Below are positions 1 through 8,410 of a stretch of DNA of 64,000 bases, in pieces. The notes under the pieces are model-generated. The model was given only the letters and a program-made list of their open reading frames with translations. It searched no databases and was not told the origin of the DNA. The DNA comes from Streptomyces sp. LBL. Lineage in GTDB: Bacteria; Actinomycetota; Actinomycetes; Streptomycetales; Streptomycetaceae. Position 1 is the stretch's first letter, and each line of letters opens with the position of its first letter. A program made the translations under genes and the position numbers. Location: the NCBI RefSeq assembly GCF_029893585.1, contig NZ_JARXYX010000032.1, positions 1-64,000 of the forward strand, in the 5' to 3' direction.

Positions 1-104
1 ACCGCAGGGACCGCAGGGACCGCAGGGACCGCAGGGACCGCAGGGACCGCAGGGACCGCAGGGACCGCAGGGACCGCAGGGACCGCAGGGACCGCAGGGA
101 CCGC
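1..104 (+). repeat. 9-bp tandem repeat inside a phage gene
   Basis: The unit ACCGCAGGG is repeated 11 times plus 5 bases with no visible mismatch, and continues off the left edge. In the frame of the surrounding gene it encodes Arg-Arg-Asp repeats, a charged segment likely to be helical or disordered. Perfect identity between units suggests recent slippage expansion or contraction. Confidence 0.95.
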
Positions 105-3100
105 GAAATCTTCGACGAGGAGCAGCGTCGCAAGGCGGAAGCTCAACAAGCCGAGGCAGGGACCAACGTCCCGGAGAACACTGCCGACTCCGAGGCCACC
201 GTTAGTGCGACAGATGTGCCGCAGACGGGTACGGACCAGCCGCGCTTCAGCACTGTCGACGAGGTCCGTGACCGGTGGCGGCGCGGTGAACTGGACACGC
301 CGAGCCACATCACGGTCGTGCCGGAGGAGCGCTTCCGAGACGGCTACGCGGACAATCCGACACTTGAGATGTCCGAAGGCGGTCGCCTGGCCATCGTTCA
401 GGCCATTTCGGGTCCCGGAGCGGGCTGGAGAGTCATGACCACCGGGTCGATGGAAGAGGTAGCCAGAGCCTTCAGCCGCGACGATGCACTCGCGTACGCG
501 AGGGTCCTGGAAGGTATCCGAGACTCGGACGGGCGCCCCTTCCCATGGGATGCGCCAGACGCGGCAGACCGAGCCCTCACCTTCCGCGGGCCCGGCGGGG
601 ACAACCTCGGTGAAGCCGTCGCCCGACAGGTCAGCGACCGTGGCCCGGCTGAGGGCCTGAGCGACTTCTGGCAGGAGTACGCGCAGCGCTACCTCGACCG
701 GGAACACCAGCTCGACGGGTACTACGACGCCTGGCGCGCGCAGCAGGAAGCAGACGGCTACACGATTCCCGTCGATGTCGCAGACGTCCAGGCGGGCGAC
801 GACATCACCGCTCTCAGCCCCGGGGGCTCCGACCGTCCTGTGACACAGCGCGGCCGCCTTACGGAGCCTGTCCAAGCCCGTCAGGCGAACCTCACCGGTT
901 CGTGGCCCTTCACGATCGGCTCGGACTACGGGGCGAGCACCGAAGACAGGGTGACGAGGACCGACCTTGCACGGAAGAGAGACAAGACCAGGGAAACCCC
1001 GTTCAACCACTTGTTTTTCCGGAACACCCCGGACCGGCCCACGGCTTTCCGCCGACCGCGTCCGGGCGAAGAGGAACAGAACGGCCGGGCGGAGACGCCG
1101 CAGCCGGAGATGCCACAGCCCCCGGCCCCCGCCGCGGTGGGACATCCCACCCCGGACCGTGCCCCCGCGGAGGCAGAGACCGCAGCGCCCACCGCGCCGG
1201 CCAACGAACCGCAGGCCGAGCCTGAGCCCGTGGGAGGCCAGCCCGCGCACTGGGCCCGGGTCAGCGACCTGGTGCCCGGCGACATGGTCCGCGTGGACGG
1301 CAGGACGATGAACGGCCGCGCAGTCACACGCTCCGGGTACGTCTACACCGGACCGGTGCGCGTGGAGGTCACCCGCAACAGCCGCACCGAGCACATGTGG
1401 CGCACGTACGTCACGGAAAACCCGGACGGCACCGGCAAGCGCGGCAACGTCTTCACGCCGCTGAACGCCACCGCAGCACGAGCCCAGGCACCCGACGACG
1501 TAGTACCCGGCTCGCCGGTCAGCAGCGCCCAGAGCAGCATCCAAACCGGGAACCTGCCCGACTCGGTCCCCGCGGACCGCAACGGCCGGGGCCTGTTCCC
1601 AGGCAGTACCGTCACGGGCGTTGACGGGCTGCGGACCCGCGAAGGCACCGTCACGGGCGCCACCAGCACCACGGTGTCCGTGCGCTGGGACAACAACGAC
1701 GACACCGCTGACGGCCTGTCGCCAACCACCCTCACGGTGACCGGCGGCGACCGCCCCGACGGCTGGACCACGACCGGCCAGCGGGTGACGCCGCGACACA
1801 TCGTCTCCGACACCGACGGCGCCCTGCTCGGGCCCGTCAACCAGGTCAACGGAGACCGCGTCACCATCACGACCACCGAGGGCACCATCACGCGCAGCGC
1901 CGGAGACCTCCGTGTCACGGGCGAAGTCCGCGATGACGTTCCCGACGTCGATCCCGTGACCGGCGTCGCCGACCAAGCGGCCGCGGGCCTCAAGGACGGC
2001 GACGTCGTGATCCTTGACCTCGACGGCACGCTCACCGCCGTGGTTGTCACAGGGACCAGCCGTGACGGCGACCGCGTCACCATCGACTACGCCGACACCA
2101 CCACGGGGGAGATAAGCCAGATCGACATGGACGCCGCCACTGTCCTGCCGCGGGCCCAGGGCGTCGACGGAAATGCCCCCGCCCTCGGTTCGGACGACGC
2201 CCCCGAGGCCGACGACGACCTGATCGTCCACCCGACGCCTGTCGTCGTGGACCCGGTGACCAGTCCGACCGTCGATCCGGAGCTAACCACGGGCGACCGG
2301 GACGTCATCGGTGACCTCGCCGACGGCCCGGACGACGACCTGGACGCCCAGCAGGCAGCCGTTCGTATCACCTCGGACCTCCCCGTCACGCCCGAGCAGG
2401 CCGCCGCGCTCGCCGCGCAACTCCGTAACTTTGCCGACCCCTCGACGCCGGAGGGCCGCGCCGTCCTGCGCGCCACTGACCACCTGGACCGCGCCGTCGG
2501 CCGGACGCCCCCCGCCGAACTCGGCCGGCCCCGGCCGTCGAACGCCTCCCAAGTGGCGGAAGACGACACGGTCGCCATCCCGGATGACCGAGGAGACCGC
2601 GTGCGCGTCTACCGGGTCCGCGGCGTCGAGGACGGGCCCGGCGGGGTGCGCAGCCTCCTCCTGGAAAACGAGGACGGCCGTACGCGCCGCCGCGTCGTCC
2701 ACGGAGCGATGCCGCTGTGGCAGCTCGGTGAGGCCCGGCCCGACGGTGCTGCCGCGCCGGATACCGACGACACCGCCCTGGTCCCGGCCGGACCGGAAGC
2801 CCCGGACACTCCGGCGCCGCCCGTGGCCCGGGCCCGGCCCGGAAGCCTGCGGGTGGGCGACGTCATCGACGCCCCCGTCAGCCGGGCCGGCTACCAGTTC
2901 AACGGGCACCGCCGGCTGACGATCATTACGCCCCCGCAGCGTCAGGGCTGGTGGATGGCGCTGACCGGTGTGGACAACGACGGCAACGTGCAAGACCTCG
3001 GCCTGCACAGCGGGCGCGACGTCAACGTGTACGAGCGGAACCGGCCGACCCCGAACCTCCCGCCGTCCGGTGCCCCGCGCGACCCCAACCCGGTCCCGCA

Positions 3101-5000
3101 GTCCGAAGCCGACCGGATCGTCGCCGACCACCCCCGGGCGGTCGCCGCGCGCATCATCGGCGAGGCGATTGCGGGCACCGACCCGCCCGGCGACATCCAC
3201 GCCCTGCGCGAGCAGATCGCCCAGCGCCTCACCGCCGAGGCTCTGCGCACGGCACGGCAGACAGCCCGACGGGACGCCGTGACGGCCCTCGACGCTGCTG
3301 GCATCACCGGACGGGACCGTGCCGCCACCCTGCAGGCCCTCAAGCGAGCCCGCCAGGAGGCCCACACCCACACGGTGCGCGCTGCCCTGCGCACAATCAA
3401 CGATCTGGAGCCACTACCCGACGAGAGCGACGAGGACCTCGCCGCGCGGGCCCGTGACCTGCTCAGCCTCATCCCCGACGAGATCTCCATCGCCTCAGGG
3501 TTCCGGGATCTCCTCCGCAGCCGCAGAGGCACCCCCGACGGCGACCCTGACGTCGCCCACACCGTCGCCGGGCACGCCAACAACGCCGTGAACGCACTCC
3601 TGCAGCAGCTCCAAGCGGCAGGCATGGACCCGGGTGACGCCGAGCGAATCACGCGCACCCTAACTCAGCAGATGGACGGCTCCCGGCAGGCCACTGCCCG
3701 CCGGATCGCCCAGCGCGTCACCGCTGTCTCGCCGCAGACCGGCCGCCAGCCGGGCCTGCTCGCGCGGATCGTCGCCGCCCTCATCCGCCTCGCCAAGCGC
3801 CTCGCGGAGCTGGTGAGGGCCGGAGCCCGGAAGATCGCCGAAAAGTGGCGGGGCGCCAAGGAGCGCCTAGGACGCCTGCGAGCCTTCCTCGGCCGACTCG
3901 TTCGCCGGGTCCGTGAGTGGCCGGAGTCCCGGCGCCTGGCCCGCCTGCACCGCGCGCTCGACCTGCCCGCAGTCGACGGCGAGTCCCTGGCAGCCCGTGT
4001 CTCCCACTGGGTCGGCCTGATGCCCGAGCCGGGACGCTTCGGCCAGACACAGCGCCGTGTCACCTGGTGGAAGCCCACCACGTGGCGGCAGCTCGCCGCT
4101 GGACGGCTCCCGGGACGCAGTGACCGCATCCAATGGTCGCCGGACCAAGCCGCGGACGGTGGCCCTGGGCTGACCGCGCTGCGCCACATGGCAGCGCTGC
4201 GGGCAGCCGGCGGGGACGTCGACCGAGAGGTGACCCGGCGTCTCGCCGACGCCCTCGGTGATGACTTCGGCGGCGACCCGCACGCCACGCTGCAACACGC
4301 AGACGACTACGTGGCTACCACCGAGCGCCGCCTGGTCAATCTGCAAGCGGCGCGCACCGGCGGCACCCTCCCAGATGACCCGGACCTCGAGGTCGAGATC
4401 ACCGCTGCACGGGCGGCAGCCGCCGCCGCGCGCCGCGAGTGGGCAGACCTCCGTACCCGGTACGCCACAGCGGTTCCGGGCGTGGTCGCGGCGGCCCTCA
4501 CAGAGATCCGCGACATGGGCCCCGAGGGCAACGTCGGCCTTGTCTTCGACCCGGACACCACCCCGGACGCCGAGCGGGCTGTACGGGGCGTGCAGCGCCT
4601 TGTGCCGCGGTCGTGGCTCACCACCCCGGCAACACGCCGTGTGACGGCCGTGGACGGCGATGAGGGACGCTACGAGCCTGCCGGGCAGCGGATCACCGTC
4701 GCCGACCTCGCCGACGAGGGCTTGGGCGCTGCCGGGCACGCCCTGGCGCAGCACCTTGCCCAGCACCTCGGCGACCTGGACGCCGCTCAGCGGGTCTTCT
4801 GGTTCACCCAGACCCACACCGGCCGGCCGGGCGCCCGGCGTATGCGGCGCAGCGCCCTGAGTCGTCTCCTGTCGCGGCAGCAGACGCAACCGGACACCGG
4901 TGACACCCTCGCTCGATCCGTTCAGGCGATGTTTAACGGCGACTGGTACCTGGATGACGACCTTCGGGCGTTCCTCCTGGGCCTGCTCGCCACACGATGA
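3..5000 (+). CDS. Giant phage protein, 5' end outside the window
   Basis: One frame is open from the first bases to the TGA at 4998-5000, so the gene starts left of the window and the visible part is about 1665 codons. After the RRD repeats come a variable part, then about five segments that look like small beta-barrel (SH3/KOW-like) modules with PGDMVRVDG-type strands (roughly nt 1236-1480, 1590-1760, 1985-2150, 2570-2740, 2842-3040), separated by Pro/Asp-rich linkers. A helical region follows, then a very basic amphipathic stretch (about 3750-3930), and a C-terminal region with an HALAQHLAQHL segment near 4735. No enzyme motif is convincing. Its place directly before the prohead protease fits a virion or injected internal protein. 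That role is inferred from position only. Confidence 0.75.
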   Translation, partial: RRDRRDRRDRRDRRDRRDRRDRRDRRDRRDRRDREIFDEEQRRKAEAQQAEAGTNVPENTADSEATVSATDVPQTGTDQPRFSTVDEVRDRWRRGELDTPSHITVVPEERFRDGYADNPTLEMSEGGRLAIVQAISGPGAGWRVMTTGSMEEVARAFSRDDALAYARVLEGIRDSDGRPFPWDAPDAADRALTFRGPGGDNLGEAVARQVSDRGPAEGLSDFWQEYAQRYLDREHQLDGYYDAWRAQQEADGYTIPVDVADVQAGDDITALSPGGSDRPVTQRGRLTEPVQARQANLTGSWPFTIGSDYGASTEDRVTRTDLARKRDKTRETPFNHLFFRNTPDRPTAFRRPRPGEEEQNGRAETPQPEMPQPPAPAAVGHPTPDRAPAEAETAAPTAPANEPQAEPEPVGGQPAHWARVSDLVPGDMVRVDGRTMNGRAVTRSGYVYTGPVRVEVTRNSRTEHMWRTYVTENPDGTGKRGNVFTPLNATAARAQAPDDVVPGSPVSSAQSSIQTGNLPDSVPADRNGRGLFPGSTVTGVDGLRTREGTVTGATSTTVSVRWDNNDDTADGLSPTTLTVTGGDRPDGWTTTGQRVTPRHIVSDTDGALLGPVNQVNGDRVTITTTEGTITRSAGDLRVTGEVRDDVPDVDPVTGVADQAAAGLKDGDVVILDLDGTLTAVVVTGTSRDGDRVTIDYADTTTGEISQIDMDAATVLPRAQGVDGNAPALGSDDAPEADDDLIVHPTPVVVDPVTSPTVDPELTTGDRDVIGDLADGPDDDLDAQQAAVRITSDLPVTPEQAAALAAQLRNFADPSTPEGRAVLRATDHLDRAVGRTPPAELGRPRPSNASQVAEDDTVAIPDDRGDRVRVYRVRGVEDGPGGVRSLLLENEDGRTRRRVVHGAMPLWQLGEARPDGAAAPDTDDTALVPAGPEAPDTPAPPVARARPGSLRVGDVIDAPVSRAGYQFNGHRRLTIITPPQRQGWWMALTGVDNDGNVQDLGLHSGRDVNVYERNRPTPNLPPSGAPRDPNPVPQSEADRIVADHPRAVAARIIGEAIAGTDPPGDIHALREQIAQRLTAEALRTARQTARRDAVTALDAAGITGRDRAATLQALKRARQEAHTHTVRAALRTINDLEPLPDESDEDLAARARDLLSLIPDEISIASGFRDLLRSRRGTPDGDPDVAHTVAGHANNAVNALLQQLQAAGMDPGDAERITRTLTQQMDGSRQATARRIAQRVTAVSPQTGRQPGLLARIVAALIRLAKRLAELVRAGARKIAEKWRGAKERLGRLRAFLGRLVRRVREWPESRRLARLHRALDLPAVDGESLAARVSHWVGLMPEPGRFGQTQRRVTWWKPTTWRQLAAGRLPGRSDRIQWSPDQAADGGPGLTALRHMAALRAAGGDVDREVTRRLADALGDDFGGDPHATLQHADDYVATTERRLVNLQAARTGGTLPDDPDLEVEITAARAAAAAARREWADLRTRYATAVPGVVAAALTEIRDMGPEGNVGLVFDPDTTPDAERAVRGVQRLVPRSWLTTPATRRVTAVDGDEGRYEPAGQRITVADLADEGLGAAGHALAQHLAQHLGDLDAAQRVFWFTQTHTGRPGARRMRRSALSRLLSRQQTQPDTGDTLARSVQAMFNGDWYLDDDLRAFLLGLLATR

Positions 5001-5013
5001 TGAGGAGACAGTG

Positions 5014-5283
5014 ATGCCGTTCACCGTCACCGGAGCGTTCGATGACGGGGCGACCTACACCGTGCAGATCACCGGGCGGTCCGATCGTCCGGTGATCGGG
5101 TCGCGCCGCGCCGCCGCCTTGGTCGAGCTCCACCAAGGCGGCCCCATCTTGCTGTCCCCAACAGGACCCCGGCGGTCGGTGGCCGGGGACGATGAGGCGA
5201 CCGTCCTCGCAGTGCTGCGGGAGTACACGCATGTCGTTGAAGAGGGGCCGGGTGCGCCGAGGAAGGCGCGCATTCCGGGGTGA
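5014..5283 (+). CDS. Small phage protein of unknown function (89 aa)
   Basis: ATG follows a GAGGAGA ribosome binding site at the usual spacing, 13 bp after the giant gene, so the two are probably co-transcribed. The product begins MPFTVTGAFDDGATYTV and looks like a compact beta-rich protein with no recognisable motif. It ends just before a palindromic element and a phage promoter. Confidence 0.65.
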   Translation: MPFTVTGAFDDGATYTVQITGRSDRPVIGSRRAAALVELHQGGPILLSPTGPRRSVAGDDEATVLAVLREYTHVVEEGPGAPRKARIPG

Positions 5284-5291
5284 CTCGGGAG

Positions 5292-5309
5292 CTTGCACAA
5301 TTATGCAAG
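5292..5309. promoter_or_regulatory. Palindromic element, copy 1
   Basis: CTTGCACAATTATGCAAG is an 18-bp palindrome with one mismatch. With flanking bases to 5316 it matches, at 24 of 26 positions and in inverted orientation, the element at 11312-11337. It lies upstream of promoter A. An operator for a dimeric phage or host regulator is the simplest reading. It is AT-rich with no loop, so it is not a usual terminator. Confidence 0.6.
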
Positions 5310-5344
5310 AACGATCTTGGTCGGCTGGAGGGCGAATCGTGGCC

Positions 5345-5373
5345 GGGACACAAGCGGCCGCGCCCGTCATTCT
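5345..5373 (+). promoter_or_regulatory. Putative phage late promoter A
   Basis: GGGACACAAGC followed by CATTCT 21 bp after the G of GAC. The next ATG (5382) is 8 bp past the -10-like hexamer and has no Shine-Dalgarno, which fits a leaderless transcript. Confidence 0.6.
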
Positions 5374-5381
5374 CAACCGTC

Positions 5382-5975
5382 ATGAGATACGGATTCGCCA
5401 TCAAAGCTCTCCCCAAGGGCGGTAAGCCGTTCGGGGATGAAGAAGACGACGAGAAGCCCGAGGGCACCGAAGAGGAGTCGCTCGAGGACACCGACCCCTC
5501 AGCGGCCCTTGAGGACCCCTCCGCCGACATGGCCAAGGACCCGGCCGCACCGCCGGACGACCCGGCCGCGCCCACGGAAGGCTCGGTTGCCGAACCGCCT
5601 CCCGAGGGAGTCGAGGCTCCGGCCGAAGGTGAGCCGCCGGCCGATGCGCCAGAACCTCCGATAGACGACGGCCGCCCCTGGGCGGGCGACATGTACGACG
5701 AGGGAGACGAGCCCGACCCGGATGACGCCTGGTCCGCCTACAAGGGCAGCAACGGCGAAGAAGCATGGCTGGAAGCGTCCCAAGACGGCACACTGACGGG
5801 GTGGGTGAGGGACAGCACGGGGCAGGTGTGGCGCTACACCGACCCGGACGCGTGGGCAGTCGACGTCGACGGCGCCCACATGACCAACATCCATAGGCGG
5901 GGCGAGGAAGCCGCCAGTCCGCCCGAGGCCGCCCCGACGGCCAGCCGCGGCGTACAGGACTCGATGTTCCAGTGA
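5382..5975 (+). CDS. Acidic, Pro/Glu/Asp-rich phage protein (197 aa)
   Basis: The start MRYGFAIKALPKGG was chosen because it sits at the expected transcription start of promoter A. No ribosome binding site precedes it, so it is probably leaderless. The middle is a long disordered acidic stretch full of E, D, P and A. The C-terminal third (about residues 120-175) looks folded and is rich in Trp and Tyr. Position before the protease and capsid, together with composition, suggests a scaffold-like or head accessory role, which is inference only. Confidence 0.6.
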   Translation: MRYGFAIKALPKGGKPFGDEEDDEKPEGTEEESLEDTDPSAALEDPSADMAKDPAAPPDDPAAPTEGSVAEPPPEGVEAPAEGEPPADAPEPPIDDGRPWAGDMYDEGDEPDPDDAWSAYKGSNGEEAWLEASQDGTLTGWVRDSTGQVWRYTDPDAWAVDVDGAHMTNIHRRGEEAASPPEAAPTASRGVQDSMFQ

Positions 5976-5988
5976 AGGAGCTGAAGAC

Positions 5989-6198
5989 GTGCAGTTGAAC
6001 CGCCAGACAGCCCTGGCGCTGCAGCAGGAAGGCAAGGCCGCGTTCGCGAAGGGCGACCCGCACGACTCCAGCCCGTACGACCGACTCGGCAACTCGGAGC
6101 AGCAGTTCGGTTACCAGTTCTGGACCCGCGGCTGGGTCAGCGCGCGTTCCAAGGCTGAGGGAGCCCAGGAGGAGGCCGGAGTCAGCGCAGGACGTTAG
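5989..6198 (+). CDS. Small phage protein of unknown function (69 aa)
   Basis: GTG start after a GAAGGAG ribosome binding site, 13 bp downstream of the preceding gene. The short protein begins MQLNRQTALALQQEGKAAF and has helical, Gln/Ala-rich composition with no known motif. Promoter B overlaps its last codons. Confidence 0.65.
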   Translation: MQLNRQTALALQQEGKAAFAKGDPHDSSPYDRLGNSEQQFGYQFWTRGWVSARSKAEGAQEEAGVSAGR

Positions 6199-6218
6199 GC
6201 CAAAGCGAACGGCACGGT
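6190..6218 (+). promoter_or_regulatory. Putative phage late promoter B
   Basis: GGACGTTAGGCC followed by CACGGT 22 bp after the G of GAC. The protease GTG is 67 bp from GAC. Confidence 0.6.
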
Positions 6219-6257
6219 GCCCGGCGGCCCACTGTCCATCGCCGGAGGTTTCCCGCC

Positions 6258-8183
6258 GTGCCGAGCGCTCCACCCACAAGATCGTCACACCCGAACACCC
6301 TGCGAGGCACCAGCCGGGCAATCTACGCCGTCACCGGCGTAGTCGACGAGGTCAACGACCTCATCGTCCCTGGCGCCTTCACTCAGACCCTGGCCACCCG
6401 TCGCGTCAAAGCGGTGTGGCACCACGAATGGAAGGACGCTGTCGGCGTCGTCCTGGCCGTCGAGGAGTGGATGCCCGGCGACACCAGGTTCGCCGAAGTC
6501 CCCGACTGGCCCGCCGAGGCCGGCGCCCTGGTCGCCACTGTCGAGTACAACCGGCGCACCAGCAAGGGGCGCGACACCTACGAGCAGGTCAAGCAGTGGT
6601 ACGAGCACAACGAGGCCGCGTTCTCCATCGGCTACCGCGTACCCACCGACGGAGCCACCCGCCGCGCTGACGGCGTCCGCGTCATCCACCGCCTCGACCT
6701 CTTCGAGGTCAGCCCCGTCCTGCACGGCGCCCACCCCATGACCCGGGCGCTCGAGGTGAAGTCCGCTGCCAACCCCGGCATGGAGTACAAGGCGACGCCG
6801 AACGTCGTGGAACTCGACACCGAGCAGGACGCCGACCGGACCAAGGTTGCCGGACTCGTGGTCAAGGCCGACGACACCGGCCGCGTCCTGCTCATCCAGC
6901 GCGCCCTCGACGATGACGACCCGGCTGCAGGAACCTGGGAGTTCCCCGGCGGGCACCTGGAGGAGGACGAGGACGCGCTCGCCGCCGCGGTGCGCGAGTG
7001 GCAGGAGGAGACCGGGGCAGAACTGCCCGGCTCGACGAGCATCGTCGGCTCCTGGACCGCCCCGAACGGCATCTACCGCGGGTTCGTCGCGGTCGTCCCT
7101 GGCGAGTCCTACATACCGCTCAATCCGCCTCACGACGAGCAGCGCGTTGCCAACCCCGACGACCCCAAGGGCGACGCCCCGGAGGTCACCGCCTGGTGGC
7201 CGATCACCGCCCTCCCCGACATGTCCCTGCTCCGGCCCGCGTGCCGAGACACCCCCTGGTCCCTCTTGGCGGGCGCCCGCCTCCCCCAGGGCCCAACGAG
7301 CAAGAAGCCCAGCGCCGAAGCCCAGCAATTCGCCGCCGGCGTAATGAACACCTACGCCGCACTCGGCGCCGCAGAGGCCAAGTCCGCCCACGCCGCGGTG
7401 TCCGCCGCCCGTGCCCTCGTGCCGCAGTTCGAGCACAAGTCCGCCCGCTCCACGGTCGCCGAGGCCAAGAGCCGCTTCACGTCCCACCCGGAGGCTTCTG
7501 TGATGCCCAGTACCCCCCTGCCCGAGTCCCAGGAGCAGTTCCGTGCCCGCCTCGGCGACAGCGTCCGAGAACTCCTCGACCAGGACGGCGAGTCGTGGAC
7601 GTGCATCGAAGGCACCTACCAGGACCGCGTCATCGTGTCCGTGCACAGTGAGGACCCCGGTCGCAGCAACCACTACACCATCCCCTACACGGTCACCGCC
7701 AAGGGCGAGATCAGCCTCGGTATGCCTCAGCCCGTCGAACTCGCTACGGTCGTACTGCCCGAGGGGACCAGCGCGCAGCGCGCGGCCACTGACGCCGAGG
7801 ATGTCCACGCCCGCGTCGTCCAGCCCACCGAGGAAGCCCTTACCGACGCGACCGCCCGCATCAGCAACACCGAGGCCGGGCCGGATCAGCTCTCCGGCGT
7901 ACGGGACAAGGTGCGCACTCTGATCGCCGCCCTGTCCGCGAAGGGCCTCGACGTCGCCGACGAGGAGAGCAAGCCGAAGCCCGCCCCCGGCCGGGACCGC
8001 GCGGCCGGCCCGACCGGCATGGACCTGTGGGACGACTACTCCTTCGACGACGAGGAGGACGAGGTGCCCACAGAGGAGACCCCGCCGCCCGCCGAGGACG
8101 ACGTCGACGAGGACGACGACGCGGGCTCGGTCCGGCTGGACGAGGACGAAGTGAAGGCTGCACTGGCCCTGATGCGGAGCTGA
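6258..8183 (+). CDS. Prohead protease fused to Nudix hydrolase and acidic tail
   Basis: GTG start behind a GGAGGT ribosome binding site. The 641-aa product has at least three parts. Residues 10-165 match the HK97-type prohead serine protease: GVVDEVNDLIVPGAF, the catalytic-His region VWHHEWKD (55-56), and the Ser in AAFSIGY (123). Residues 196-330 are a Nudix domain with a complete Nudix box beginning GGHLEEDEDA and ending REWQEETG (232-253), matching G-x5-E-x7-RE-U-x-EE-x-GU. The remainder includes a small beta-rich domain (about 415-500) and a D/E-rich C-terminus, possibly scaffold-like. Such proteases normally cleave scaffold and capsid N-termini. The Nudix part would hydrolyse a nucleotide or other diphosphate. 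The major capsid gene follows at once. The fusion is in frame with no sign of frameshift. Confidence 0.85.
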   Translation: MPSAPPTRSSHPNTLRGTSRAIYAVTGVVDEVNDLIVPGAFTQTLATRRVKAVWHHEWKDAVGVVLAVEEWMPGDTRFAEVPDWPAEAGALVATVEYNRRTSKGRDTYEQVKQWYEHNEAAFSIGYRVPTDGATRRADGVRVIHRLDLFEVSPVLHGAHPMTRALEVKSAANPGMEYKATPNVVELDTEQDADRTKVAGLVVKADDTGRVLLIQRALDDDDPAAGTWEFPGGHLEEDEDALAAAVREWQEETGAELPGSTSIVGSWTAPNGIYRGFVAVVPGESYIPLNPPHDEQRVANPDDPKGDAPEVTAWWPITALPDMSLLRPACRDTPWSLLAGARLPQGPTSKKPSAEAQQFAAGVMNTYAALGAAEAKSAHAAVSAARALVPQFEHKSARSTVAEAKSRFTSHPEASVMPSTPLPESQEQFRARLGDSVRELLDQDGESWTCIEGTYQDRVIVSVHSEDPGRSNHYTIPYTVTAKGEISLGMPQPVELATVVLPEGTSAQRAATDAEDVHARVVQPTEEALTDATARISNTEAGPDQLSGVRDKVRTLIAALSAKGLDVADEESKPKPAPGRDRAAGPTGMDLWDDYSFDDEEDEVPTEETPPPAEDDVDEDDDAGSVRLDEDEVKAALALMRS

Positions 8184-8295
8184 GTCGCGCGACTCAGCGT
8201 CATACACCACCGAGCGCGACCTGAGTCGCCCACAGCAAAACACCAGGTCAAACCCCTATGTATTGCCCGCTCTTGACTACCTGAGCGGGCAGCGC

Positions 8296-8325
8296 GCGAC
8301 GTTAACCCCTCTCTCCCTTTTCCAT
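8296..8325 (+). promoter_or_regulatory. Putative phage late promoter C
   Basis: GCGACGTTAACCCC. This is the only copy whose downstream hexamer (TTCCAT at +22) does not fit CAnnnT. It lies 113 bp upstream of the capsid start in a 227-bp gap that holds no gene. Confidence 0.5.
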
Positions 8326-8410
8326 TCGGCCTCGCGTTGAGGCTGTCCCGGTGCTGGCCGGGCGGAGCGACGCACGTCAACCGCACCCCAGCATCAGGGA
8401 GAGAGCAGCA

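Noticed and set aside
1..104. CRISPR or regulatory array
   Set aside because: The 9-bp units have no spacers and are in frame within a gene.
6285..8243. Long minus-strand frame opposite the protease-Nudix gene
   Set aside because: Shadow of a strongly biased gene; Gly/Val/Leu/Asp-rich with no recognisable domains.
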